Assembly: GCF_003946485.1 (NCBI RefSeq)
Contig: NZ_RHOJ01000013.1
Location: forward strand, 1 to 64,000
DNA: 64,000 nucleotides
Source of the DNA: Lacticaseibacillus jixianensis
Lineage (GTDB): Bacteria; Bacillota; Bacilli; Lactobacillales; Lactobacillaceae
Direction of reading: 5' to 3'
The notes beneath the pieces were generated by a model. The model made no database searches and was not told the origin of the DNA. It saw only the letters and a program-made list of their open reading frames with translations. The position numbers and the translations under genes were made by a program. Shown here in pieces: positions 34,324 through 42,977 of this stretch; position 1 is the stretch's first letter, and each line of letters begins with the position of its first letter.

Positions 34324-35502
34324 TTAATGCTCCTTTTGCTCATCCGTGGCCCTAGTTCGAAATTTAATCATGATCCCCCCTATGCCCCAAAGGAAGAGAC
34401 TCCAAACAATTAAAGTACCTGCCCAGCAAAGTGTCGACATTGGGCCAAAGTCACCTGCCTGATAGAAAAGCTGCGGGATGACATTGAAGCTGACGGGTAA
34501 AAACGTCCGCAAGCTGGCCGGAATCATCTGCAGCAAGTAAAGCTGCCGGGAAAATGCAATGACTAACAAGAGAAACACACACATCACTGTACTCCTGGAT
34601 ACATGACTAAACACAAAAGCCAAACCGGCAATAAACACAGCCCACAAGGTAACCAGTAGCCACCAGCGTGCAAAGTACTGCCAAATTGGTATCAGAACCG
34701 TGTCACCCTTGATGACTGTGGCAATTGGGTAACGCAGGTCTCCAAGCGCGTGATCAGGGTCTGCCGCAATAGCTGCCACAGCGACTACCAGAGCTAATAG
34801 GAAGACCAAACTGATTGCAATAACTAGTACTGTTGCGCGCTTTAGATGATAACCTAACTCTGACTTGGGCAACGTACGAACGAAGGTATAGGTACCGCGG
34901 CGGTAATCATTGGTGAAAAGGTCACCAAAGCACACACACATACCCCCAATGCAAAGTAGCAACGCTAAGCTTGTATTTCGATCATACCAAAAATCCTTAC
35001 CAAACCCATAAGCTCCAAGGGAACCAGCAATCACGTTTACCGCGTCACTACGAACGCTAACAAGCGGTGTCGCATTGATTCTACGATGAACCAAGTATTG
35101 ATAAGGTATTTCAGTCACCATACCGCTTTGAAAGTTCAGAGAATCATGGAGGCTAAATTGATACGGGTCTCTTCTCCCATAATCCAAGATTGCCAGCACA
35201 TGCCTGTTAACGGCACGATAGTTCTTTCGATTCAGCGCTTTTGCAACGCCAACATAATGATTACGAAGATCCGTTTGCTGCTCGCTTGGCATACCCGGCA
35301 CTGATGACTTCGCATACGACTTTATTGGGAGCTTGAGTGATTCCTCGTAATATCTGATAGACCGGCTGGTTGAGGTCGGCTGCTCTGGCCATGCCGTAAT
35401 ATCATGCCGCGCGGGGAGATAAATCATCATAAACAGCGCAATGAAGAAGAGCCCCAACCAGGTCCACCGCATGCGTTTAATATCTAGTCGCAGCCCAGCC
35501 AT
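34324..35502 (-). CDS. ABC-2 type exporter permease, second subunit
   Basis: A 392-aa membrane protein. One N-terminal helix (residues about 13-32) is followed by a large extracytoplasmic loop of some 140 residues, then five to six helices from about residue 175. FGDLFTNDYRRGTYTFVRTLPKSE is the typical ABC-2 cytosolic loop. It is the third gene of an ATPase-permease-permease cassette. GGGGGG stands seven bases before the ATG. GC is lower than in the upstream permease, hinting at a separate history. The substrate is unknown. Confidence 0.75.
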   Translation of the reverse strand: MAGLRLDIKRMRWTWLGLFFIALFMMIYLPARHDITAWPEQPTSTSRSIRYYEESLKLPIKSYAKSSVPGMPSEQQTDLRNHYVGVAKALNRKNYRAVNRHVLAILDYGRRDPYQFSLHDSLNFQSGMVTEIPYQYLVHRRINATPLVSVRSDAVNVIAGSLGAYGFGKDFWYDRNTSLALLLCIGGMCVCFGDLFTNDYRRGTYTFVRTLPKSELGYHLKRATVLVIAISLVFLLALVVAVAAIAADPDHALGDLRYPIATVIKGDTVLIPIWQYFARWWLLVTLWAVFIAGLAFVFSHVSRSTVMCVFLLLVIAFSRQLYLLQMIPASLRTFLPVSFNVIPQLFYQAGDFGPMSTLCWAGTLIVWSLFLWGIGGIMIKFRTRATDEQKEH

Positions 35503-35540
35503 TTGCTTGCCCCCCTAATCAGCTTCTCTTCTGCCACTAA

Positions 35541-36719
35541 TCAAAGCAACTGGCGCCGATGCACGATCAGACCCGCCGCGCCCACCAAGATTGAGGCACC
35601 GGCAAGAAGCACCACGATCCCACCACCATACCCAAGACTAGGCCAAGCCGCAGTGTGCAGGATCAGCCCCGAGTAATCGAAGTAGGCGGATGGCAGGAAC
35701 TTCGCCGCGCCGCTTAGTGCCTTGCTGCCAAGGACCGGCGCACTGCCGGTGAGCAGCACCAAGGCATCGGCGACCAGAACGGTGCCCATGTCGCTGGCAA
35801 CCAAGCTGACCAGCGCACTCAGCGCCACGAAGAACGAGAACACCGCGATCAGCGCGCTGAGGAGCAACACCAGAAAATGCCCCAGCAGCATAATTTCGGC
35901 CTGCTGGCCATCTGGTGAGTACGCAATGGGGTACTGGAAGCTGCCCCAGCCGGCACCCAGCCCGACCACCAGGTACACGGCCAGCGCACTGAGGCCAAAC
36001 AGCGGCAGGGCGAGCGTGAAGGCGACGCCCATTTTGGCGAGCAGCACCTTCGTCTTGTTCATAGGCAGCGTGTTGGTCACGCTGAGGTTGCCCTCGCGCT
36101 GGTCCGTGGTGAAGAACTCCGCTAGCCACACAATGAACACGGCGATGATCAGCAGCGGCGAGACGTGGTAAAGCAGGGCATTGGCGACATAATTCGCGGC
36201 GGGGGGTTTGACCGCCGCCACGGGGATCTCGCGCATGTGGTGCTGATACAGATATCTGTATACCGCGACGTCTTTCTTGCGCTCGATCAGCTTGTGGCTG
36301 GTGGGCTTACCCTGGTACTTGATCAGCTGAAGTGGCACCTGCGGATCCTTTTCAGTTGCCCGCAGACTGTACTTGGCGTGGGCCAGCACCGCCTTATTCA
36401 CCTCGTTAACATCGGCAGAAAGCCCCCCGGCGGTCGCCAAGGTGATCTGGTCGAGGTAATACTTCTCCTGATTTTTTTGCTTGAGTGCCGCCTTCACCGA
36501 CGCCGATGCCGGCTTCACCTTTTTCAGGTCATTGATCGTCTTCGCGACCGCTTCATCGGCGGTGGCGTAGGCGCTGTACTGGGTCGCTTGCGTGGTGTCC
36601 AGCTGACCATAGTGACTAAAGGAGGTGCCCATCAAAAGGAGAAAAAAAGCCGCCGCAATCACAATGTTGGTGACTGAGTGCAGGCTTCGCTTCAGCGTCA
36701 GGCGATACTGTGCCCCCAT
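35541..36719 (-). CDS. ABC-2 type exporter permease, first subunit
   Basis: A 392-aa membrane protein with one N-terminal helix, a large outer loop (residues about 35-190) and a C-terminal group of helices. EFFTTDQREGNLSVTNTLPMNKTKVLLAK is the ABC-2 loop. The frame runs upstream to 36758 into the ATPase gene; the ATG at 36719 lies one base after the ATPase stop and behind AGGTG, giving translational coupling. It probably pairs with the permease downstream to make the export channel. Confidence 0.78.
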   Translation of the reverse strand: MGAQYRLTLKRSLHSVTNIVIAAAFFLLLMGTSFSHYGQLDTTQATQYSAYATADEAVAKTINDLKKVKPASASVKAALKQKNQEKYYLDQITLATAGGLSADVNEVNKAVLAHAKYSLRATEKDPQVPLQLIKYQGKPTSHKLIERKKDVAVYRYLYQHHMREIPVAAVKPPAANYVANALLYHVSPLLIIAVFIVWLAEFFTTDQREGNLSVTNTLPMNKTKVLLAKMGVAFTLALPLFGLSALAVYLVVGLGAGWGSFQYPIAYSPDGQQAEIMLLGHFLVLLLSALIAVFSFFVALSALVSLVASDMGTVLVADALVLLTGSAPVLGSKALSGAAKFLPSAYFDYSGLILHTAAWPSLGYGGGIVVLLAGASILVGAAGLIVHRRQLL

Positions 36720-36720
36720 C

Positions 36721-37407
36721 TCAAGCACCTGCCTTCGGGAAGAAGTGGTTGTAAACACCCATCATGTCCTGACCGGTGTTTGCCACGTCATGCAGGGTCT
36801 GGTCCTTGAGAAAGAAGACGTGGTCACAGGTGCGCCCAACGCTATCCATTTGGTGAGAGGAGATGACCAGGCTCTTGCCCTTCTCCTTGAGTTGCAGGAA
36901 CACCTCCTCGAATTCCTGAATGCTGGTGGGATCCAGCCCGTTCAGCGGTTCATCGATCAGCATGGTTTGCGCGTCGCTGATGATGTACATCGCTAGCAGG
37001 ACGTGCTGCTTCATGCCCAGGGAGAGGTCCTTGATGACCTTCTTGTAGTAACCGCCCATGCCCAGGCTTTCGACCACTGGGGTAATTTCCACTTGGGAAT
37101 GCCAGACCTCCTTAACGTAGGTCAGGTGATCTCGCACGGTCAGATCCTGGTACAGCTGGTTGGAATTCTCCAGGAAAAACAACTGCTTCAGGTAGGCGAT
37201 GCGCTTGCCGTGCAGCTTGAGCCCGTTCAGCGTCAGCGTGTCCGCCCCGGCCGGCAGCAGACCGCACAAAAGCTTGAGCAGCGTGGTCTTGCCGGTGCCG
37301 TTTGGCGCCACTAGGCCAACGATCTCGCCGTCCTGCACCGTGAAGCTGAGGTGCTGGAAGATCTGTTGGTCTTTGTACGTAAACGAAAGATCCTTCACCG
37401 TTAACAT
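36721..37407 (-). CDS. ABC exporter ATP-binding protein
   Basis: A 228-aa ATPase with Walker A APNGTGKTT, a signature LSLGMKQH in place of LSGGQ, Walker B MLIDEP, D-loop GLDP and switch SSHQM. The short form with LSxGMKQ is typical of ATPases paired with ABC-2 permeases in peptide export or bacitracin-type resistance. GGTGGGG precedes the ATG. It heads a three-gene cassette that sits between yycI and yycJ. Confidence 0.9.
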   Translation of the reverse strand: MLTVKDLSFTYKDQQIFQHLSFTVQDGEIVGLVAPNGTGKTTLLKLLCGLLPAGADTLTLNGLKLHGKRIAYLKQLFFLENSNQLYQDLTVRDHLTYVKEVWHSQVEITPVVESLGMGGYYKKVIKDLSLGMKQHVLLAMYIISDAQTMLIDEPLNGLDPTSIQEFEEVFLQLKEKGKSLVISSHQMDSVGRTCDHVFFLKDQTLHDVANTGQDMMGVYNHFFPKAGA

Positions 37408-37510
37408 CGCAGTCGCCCCACCCTATTTTCTAACCATCGTATCACATAAGTAAGCCCTTTCACATAGAAAATTAATGGTTTTGACCCGAATTTACCAACA
37501 GCCGTTAACC

Positions 37511-37560
37511 AAAAAGAGAAGGCCTGAGGGACCGACTGATCGGTCCCTCAGGCCTTCTTT
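37511..37560. terminator. Strong bidirectional terminator ending the wal operon
   Basis: AGAAGGCCTGAGGGACCG and CGGTCCCTCAGGCCTTCT form an 18-bp perfect stem with TTTTT on the minus side. It ends walRK-yycHI before the ABC cassette. Confidence 0.95.
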
Positions 37561-37585
37561 ACCTGTTCCTCTTGGTGCACAGCGC

Positions 37586-38386
37586 TTAGTCTTCCGTGTG
37601 CGTCTTCATGATCGTCTTGTTGATGGCATTGACCTTCTTGACGGTGAGATTCTTGGCGCCCTGGCTTTCAATGCCGACCGACCAGGCGGGAACGTAGACG
37701 GTGCTGCCCTTGGCGTTCAGGAGGTACGTGTAGGACAGGCGGACCCACAGCACCTTGGAGTTGCTGGCGATCTCGTTTTCCCGGTACAGCGTGGTGACGG
37801 CGTCCTGCGCGGTGCACAGGGTCACCTTGTCGCGCAGGGTGACAAGGTTCTTGAGGTAGGTCTGCGTGTAGCCGGTCAGGCTGCCGTCTGCCACGTGCAG
37901 AGTGAGCTGGGCGCGCGGGTCGTTGACCAGCTTACCCGCTATTTTCTGGGCAAACACGTAGCTCGTCGCCGTGGACAGGGCCGTCTGGAAGACGTAGCCG
38001 CGGCCGTGCACGACGTGATCGGCCTGCTTGACCCAGCGGCGCAGCTTGGCCGCCGTGCCGGTCTTAACGCTGAGCGGCGTCGTCAACGTCGCGTTCAGCG
38101 TCAGCGGATCGTCCGCACTAAAGCGCAGGGTCTGGTCCTTCAGCGCCGCGGCGTCTTGCCGCAGCGGCGAGGCCTGGGTGCTGGCCAGGTACGCGCCGCG
38201 TGCCGGGGCGGTACTCAGCTTGGGCAGCTTGATGTCGTCGCGCTTGATGTCCTGAAGGATCTCAGTCGTGCCGCTGCCCGCCGAGGCAAGGTCCACCTGC
38301 TGACTTTGAAAGAAGCTGATCCCCAAGAAGACGTTCAGCGCGATGAAGACAATGAGAAAAATCATTTCGATGCGGCGAAAATCCAT
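37586..38386 (-). CDS. yycI: YycI regulatory protein of the WalRK system
   Basis: A 266-aa membrane-anchored regulator that with YycH holds down WalK activity at the membrane. One helix lies at residues about 7-26 (MIFLIVFIALNVFLGISFF), followed by an extracytoplasmic domain in two lobes. It ends the walR-walK-yycH-yycI transcript. The start follows yycH by 15 bases, with AAAGGAG upstream. Confidence 0.93.
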   Translation of the reverse strand: MDFRRIEMIFLIVFIALNVFLGISFFQSQQVDLASAGSGTTEILQDIKRDDIKLPKLSTAPARGAYLASTQASPLRQDAAALKDQTLRFSADDPLTLNATLTTPLSVKTGTAAKLRRWVKQADHVVHGRGYVFQTALSTATSYVFAQKIAGKLVNDPRAQLTLHVADGSLTGYTQTYLKNLVTLRDKVTLCTAQDAVTTLYRENEIASNSKVLWVRLSYTYLLNAKGSTVYVPAWSVGIESQGAKNLTVKKVNAINKTIMKTHTED

Positions 38387-38401
38387 TAGGCGCGCTCCTT
38401 T

Positions 38402-39748
38402 CTACTGAATGATCTGAACGGCGCCGCGGTTGGCCGGCGCCGTGTCCGGCGTCAGCCACTCGGTGTAGCGGCGGTACTGGCCGTTGATCTCAACAAAGTA
38501 CGACGGCGTCAGGTCCACGACCTGGGAGCTGGCCGTTTGCGGCCGCCAGTAGTAGCCCAGGCAGATGTTCTGGATCGTGGATTGGGCGTACCCCGCCGTG
38601 GCGAGCTCGCTCAGCACCTGCTGCGTGGACGGCAGCTGCTTTTTCGCCTGGGAGGTGGGGATGGCCACGGTCAAGTTGTCCAAAGAAAAGTTCATGGTCA
38701 AGCCGGAGCTAGTGCTTGAGGTCTGCACGACCCCGTTGTCCAGGTTGTTGAAAATCGGCAGGCCCTGGGCGTAGGAGCGGTAGCTGACGGTGCGGCTGCC
38801 CTTCTCGTAGCCGAAGTAGTGCATGGCGGTGATCCCCTGCAGGTTCAGCTTGGCGATGGCCGCCTCGCTCTTGGTCAGGGCCGTGGTGAGCGCCTTGCTG
38901 GCGACGGTCTTGGCCGGGTCCTCGAACTGGACCACGTTGGACGAACTGTTCAGCGTCAGCCGGACGTCGCCGAGCGTGTAGATCGACTCGTCGCCGAGCT
39001 CGCGGCTGTCGACCGCCGCCGTTGAGGTGGTCGGCATCAGCAGCGAGACGAAGTGGTTCGCCGTCTGCTGATCCAGCAAAAACGCGTAGGGACTGACGGC
39101 GATGCCCTGGGTGTAGAAGGTCATCAGCTTGCCGTTCAGGCGCTTCTCCTGGACCGGCAGCCCGCTTGGCCGCGTCTTTTTCAGGTAGGCCTGCAGTCCG
39201 GCCAGCGGCGCCTTGCCCAGCGTGGCTGTGCGGCTCATGCGCGTGTTGTCTTCCACCAAGGTCAGCTTCGGCTTGCTGCCGCTCAGGTCGATGATCATGC
39301 GGTTGAACTGAAAATCAGGCGCGTTTTTCACCGGGGTCGCAAAGTAGTTGGCGTTGAAGGCCTTGAACGTGACCGGCGCGCCAAACGTCAGCTGCAGCGT
39401 CTCCTGCTGGGTGAGCAGCGCGGCCAGCGCACTGGTGCTCAGCTGGACGGACCGGTTGATCTTCTTCAGCTGCCAGTCATGGATCGTCTCGTGGATCTGG
39501 CCCGTCGAGGAGGCGTCGGGCTGCAGGAGCTGCACCTTCCCGCCGGCCGCCTGGTAGTAAGCCGAGGTCGGCACCAGCAGGTAGGCCGCCTGCGCACTGG
39601 CGCCGGTCGCCTGGGTGGTTTTAAGCGTGCTATCCGTTTCGGTGCGGCCCAGGCGCGACGGGTTGCGCCAGATCAGCGCCGAGAACACGAGGCTGAGCAG
39701 CACCATCGCCGTCAAAGAGACGCGCAGGATCAATCCGCTAAGCTTCAT
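38402..39748 (-). CDS. yycH: YycH regulatory protein of the WalRK system
   Basis: A 448-aa protein with one N-terminal membrane helix (residues about 8-27) and a large outer domain, including the family's LIDQQTANHFVSLL-like stretch and a C-terminal YFVEINGQYRRYTEWL. It works with YycI on WalK. Its start overlaps the end of walK by 11 bases, so translation is coupled. Confidence 0.93.
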   Translation of the reverse strand: MKLSGLILRVSLTAMVLLSLVFSALIWRNPSRLGRTETDSTLKTTQATGASAQAAYLLVPTSAYYQAAGGKVQLLQPDASSTGQIHETIHDWQLKKINRSVQLSTSALAALLTQQETLQLTFGAPVTFKAFNANYFATPVKNAPDFQFNRMIIDLSGSKPKLTLVEDNTRMSRTATLGKAPLAGLQAYLKKTRPSGLPVQEKRLNGKLMTFYTQGIAVSPYAFLLDQQTANHFVSLLMPTTSTAAVDSRELGDESIYTLGDVRLTLNSSSNVVQFEDPAKTVASKALTTALTKSEAAIAKLNLQGITAMHYFGYEKGSRTVSYRSYAQGLPIFNNLDNGVVQTSSTSSGLTMNFSLDNLTVAIPTSQAKKQLPSTQQVLSELATAGYAQSTIQNICLGYYWRPQTASSQVVDLTPSYFVEINGQYRRYTEWLTPDTAPANRGAVQIIQ

Positions 39749-41642
39749 CCCAATCGCCCCCTTCGTCTATTGGCTGGTACGGCAGCGAGATGTAGAAGGT
39801 GCTGCCCTTGCCTTCGCGTGAATCGACCCAGATGCGGCCGCCCAGCGCCTCGACGACCTCCTTGGAGATGGCCAGGCCCAGCCCGGTGCCGCCCTGCTTG
39901 CGCGAGCGCGCCTTGTCGACGCGGTAGAAGCGGTCGAAGACTTTGCTGATGTCCTGGCGCGGGATCCCCAGCCCTTGGTCTTGGATCGACAGGATCACGT
40001 GGTTGTGGGTCTCAAGCAGCCGCGCGGTGATGATGCCGCCGTCCGGGCTGTACTTGATCGCGTTGTTCATGATGTTGTCGATGACCTGCATGAACTTGTC
40101 CTGGTCGATCTCGACCCACAGATCGCGCTTGGTGATCTCGCGGCGGATCGTGTACTGCTTGTGCGGCGTGGTGTTCAGCGGCTCGACCTGGTTGTTGTCG
40201 GCGCCGGCGGATTCGTTATCCGTTTTGAGCATCATGTCGAAGCGGTCCAGGATGTAGTTGAAGAACTCGTTCAAGTTGACGGTTTCTTTTTCGATCTTGG
40301 CCGTGCCGGAGTCCATCCGCGACAGCGACAGCAGGTCGTTGATCATGCGGATCATCCGGTCGGTTTCCTCCTGGGTCACCTTCAGAAACTGGGGTGCGAT
40401 TTTCGGATCCTTCCAGGCGCCTTCGTTCAGCGCCTCGATGTAGGACCGCATCGACGTCAGCGGCGTGCGCAGCTCATGGGACACGTTCGACACGAACTCG
40501 CGGCGTTCCCGCTCGTTTTTCTGCTGCTCGGTGACGTCGTGCAGCACCGCGACGATCCCGGAAATGAACCCGGTCTCGCGCTGGATCAGGCTGAAGTCCA
40601 CGCGCAGGATCAGCTCGTGGTTCAGCTGCTCGGTGAAGTTCAGCAGCAGCTCTTTCTGGTTCTCCAGCAGATCGCGCAGCGTGTAGTCCTTCTCGATGTT
40701 AAGCAGGCGCAGGATCGACACGCCGATGACGTCCTCATTTTTCGTATCCAAAAATTCGAGCGCGGTCTCGTTGATGATGATGACGTTGCCCCGCCGGTCG
40801 GTCGCAATGACGCCGTCGGTCATGTGGGCCAGGACGGAATCCAGCCGGCGCCGCTCGGCCTCGCTGGCCTCCTGGGCCTCCTCAACGCGGACACTCAGGT
40901 TGTTGACGGCGACGGCCAGCTGGCCCAGCTCGTCTTGCCCGTAAATGCGGACCTGGCCGGAGTAATCGCCGCGGGCCATGCGAATGGCCTGCTTCTTCAT
41001 CTCGTCGATCGGCCGGGTGATCGCCCGGGAGATCACAATGGAAATGATGACGCCCAGCAGCCCGGCGACCAGGCTGGCGATCAGGAAGATGCGGACGATC
41101 TGGTTGATATTGTTGTAGACCGTCTCCATCGACGCCGTGATCGCCACCGCGCCGATCACCGCATTGCCGTCGCCGGGCGAGTTCGGATTCTTGATCGGAA
41201 TGATCTTCGTGTACATCGAACCGGTCGAATCGTTGTACTCGTAGCCTTCGAACAGCTGACCGCTGTACAGCACGTTTTTGATGCTGTTGCTGGCGGACTT
41301 GGTGCCGATGTCGTTTTGCGAATTAATGTTGGAATTCGCGCGCACCGTCCCCTTGGCGTCAACGACGACGATGGTGGCGCTGTTGGCGACATCGGCCTGC
41401 GAAATCGTGGCCTTCAGGGAATCATCGGCGGCCCCCGTGTTGGACTTCATCAGATCGCTGGCCACTTTATCTTGCAGGTAGGGATCGAGATTGATCGCCG
41501 TCTTAAACGTATCCACGTTCTGCTGCTCAAGGGACCGCACAAAATACGCGCCAATGATTTCCACCGTCACTAATAGCAGCAGAATAAACACTAGCGCGAT
41601 TTTAAAGTTGATTGACTGAAAGAAGCGAATCTTCTTGTTCAT
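39738..41642 (-). CDS. walK: WalK sensor histidine kinase
   Basis: A 634-aa sensor for cell-wall homeostasis. Two membrane helices (about 16-36 and 180-205) flank an outer Cache-like domain. HAMP, PAS (about 265-365), HisKA with H389 in SNVSHELRTPLT and a HATPase domain (DQGLGIPRQD, GGTGLGLAIS) follow. GGAG six bases before the ATG at 41642 sets the start; a TTG four codons earlier overlaps it. Repeat array R6 sits between walR and this gene, which is unusual for this tight operon. Confidence 0.96.
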   Translation of the reverse strand: MNKKIRFFQSINFKIALVFILLLLVTVEIIGAYFVRSLEQQNVDTFKTAINLDPYLQDKVASDLMKSNTGAADDSLKATISQADVANSATIVVVDAKGTVRANSNINSQNDIGTKSASNSIKNVLYSGQLFEGYEYNDSTGSMYTKIIPIKNPNSPGDGNAVIGAVAITASMETVYNNINQIVRIFLIASLVAGLLGVIISIVISRAITRPIDEMKKQAIRMARGDYSGQVRIYGQDELGQLAVAVNNLSVRVEEAQEASEAERRRLDSVLAHMTDGVIATDRRGNVIIINETALEFLDTKNEDVIGVSILRLLNIEKDYTLRDLLENQKELLLNFTEQLNHELILRVDFSLIQRETGFISGIVAVLHDVTEQQKNERERREFVSNVSHELRTPLTSMRSYIEALNEGAWKDPKIAPQFLKVTQEETDRMIRMINDLLSLSRMDSGTAKIEKETVNLNEFFNYILDRFDMMLKTDNESAGADNNQVEPLNTTPHKQYTIRREITKRDLWVEIDQDKFMQVIDNIMNNAIKYSPDGGIITARLLETHNHVILSIQDQGLGIPRQDISKVFDRFYRVDKARSRKQGGTGLGLAISKEVVEALGGRIWVDSREGKGSTFYISLPYQPIDEGGDWDEA

Positions 41643-41652
41643 GGAAGTCTCC

Positions 41653-42042
41653 AAGCTGTGAGGAGCGGCGGTTTTAGCCCGATGACTAGCCTAGCCAGGC
41701 ACTCGGGCGTTGCCGCTCCGAACGCGATTACGTGAAGCTGTGAGGCCAGGCGCACTTAGCCCGACGACTAGCCGCTACGCATGTCAGACTGTACGCCATA
41801 AATGGCTACAGTCTGAGCATATCTCCAGGCCTCGCCGCTAAAGACCAGCGGCAATGCCTGGAGCGTAGCTAGGCGCTCGGGCGTTGCCTGGCCGAACGCG
41901 ATTATGAAGCTGCAAGCCAAGCTGTGAGGAACGGCGGTTTTAGCCCGACAGCTAGCCTAGGTAGTGGCCTTGCCAGCGCTTTTAGCTGGCGAGGCCACTG
42001 CCGTAGCTAGATGCTCGGGCGTTACCGCTCCGAACGCGATTA
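41653..42042 (-). repeat. Nested-palindrome repeat array R6 inside the wal operon, three units
   Basis: Opposite orientation to the other arrays. Units lie at about 41653-41730, 41735-41904 and 41919-42042. The first lacks the inner hairpins but keeps GAGCGGC/GCCGCTC and GCCCGA/TCGGGC. The second has CCAGGC/GCCTGG arms and an extra 43-base side hairpin (CAGACTGTA facing TACAGTCTG) near 41790-41818. The third has GGAGCGG/CCGTTCC arms with one wobble pair. The array separates walR from walK. Confidence 0.85.
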
Positions 42043-42075
42043 CGGCATCGGCTTAACCTCAATCGTCCGTGCCCC

Positions 42076-42786
42076 TTACTCCGCGTCCGGGTTCTTCAAA
42101 TAATACCCCACGCCGCGCCGGGTGACGAGCCACTCGGGATGCGACGGGTTGTCTTCGATCTTCTCCCGCAGGCGGCGCACGGTGACGTCGACGGTGCGGA
42201 CATCGCCGAAGTAATCGTAGCCCCACACGGTTTGCAGCAGGTGCTCGCGGGTCATCACCTGGCCAAGGTGCTGGGCCAGGTAGTGCAGCAGCTCGAACTC
42301 ACGGTGCGTCAGCTCGATCTTGTCGCCGCGCTTGGTCACCGTGTAGGCGTCCGGGTGGATCGTCAGGTCGCCGACGGTCAGCTCCTGATTCTCCGGCTCC
42401 TGGGCCTCGGTTTGCACCGGGGTGCCGGAGCGGCGCAGGTTGGCCTTGACGCGGGCCACCAGCTCCCGGTTGGAGAACGGCTTGGTGACGTAATCGTCCG
42501 CGCCCATTTCCAGCCCGAGGACCTTATCGATCTCCGAGTCCTTCGCCGTCAGCATGATGATCGGCGTGTCGTGGTCCTTGCGTACCTGCCGGGCCACTTC
42601 CAGCCCGTCGATCTTCGGCAGCATCAGATCAAGGATGATGAGGTCGGGTTCCTCCTCACTCACCTTTGCCAGGGCTTCCTCGCCGTCTTCTGCCGTCACG
42701 ACGTCGTAGCCTTCTTTATTAAGGTTGAATTTCACGATGTCCAGGATGGGCTTTTCATCGTCGACCACTAGGATCTTTTTTGCCAT
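42076..42786 (-). CDS. walR: WalR response regulator
   Basis: A 236-aa OmpR-type regulator. The receiver has ILVVDDE and phosphoacceptor D53 ([12 protein letters not shown]), and the C-terminal winged helix ends in [14 protein letters not shown]. It controls cell-wall hydrolase genes. GGAGG six bases before the ATG at 42786 sets the start, although the frame is open to 42921. It heads the wal operon under a TTGCCC/TATAAT promoter. Confidence 0.97.
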   Translation of the reverse strand: MAKKILVVDDEKPILDIVKFNLNKEGYDVVTAEDGEEALAKVSEEEPDLIILDLMLPKIDGLEVARQVRKDHDTPIIMLTAKDSEIDKVLGLEMGADDYVTKPFSNRELVARVKANLRRSGTPVQTEAQEPENQELTVGDLTIHPDAYTVTKRGDKIELTHREFELLHYLAQHLGQVMTREHLLQTVWGYDYFGDVRTVDVTVRRLREKIEDNPSHPEWLVTRRGVGYYLKNPDAE

Positions 42787-42819
42787 AATTGGCCTCCATT
42801 GCGTATGCGTGTTACCTAC

Positions 42820-42848
42820 ATTATAACGGTTTCCTGGGAACGGGGCAA
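42820..42848 (-). promoter_or_regulatory. Promoter of the wal operon
   Basis: On the minus strand TTGCCC (42848-42843), 17 bases, TATAAT (42825-42820). Confidence 0.85.
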
Positions 42849-42977
42849 AACGCGGCCAAAACCGCCCCCATTTTTGCCCGTGGCTGAATATATTTTGCAT
42901 ATTTTCCAATTTTGCTTGCATATTTCCTAAATTGGGTATATATTCAATAAAAATTCAAGTCTGAGGGGTTGGCACTT

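Noticed and set aside
39975-41573. A 532-codon plus-strand frame opposite walK
   Set aside because: WalK is complete with all kinase domains; the opposite frame has no family features.
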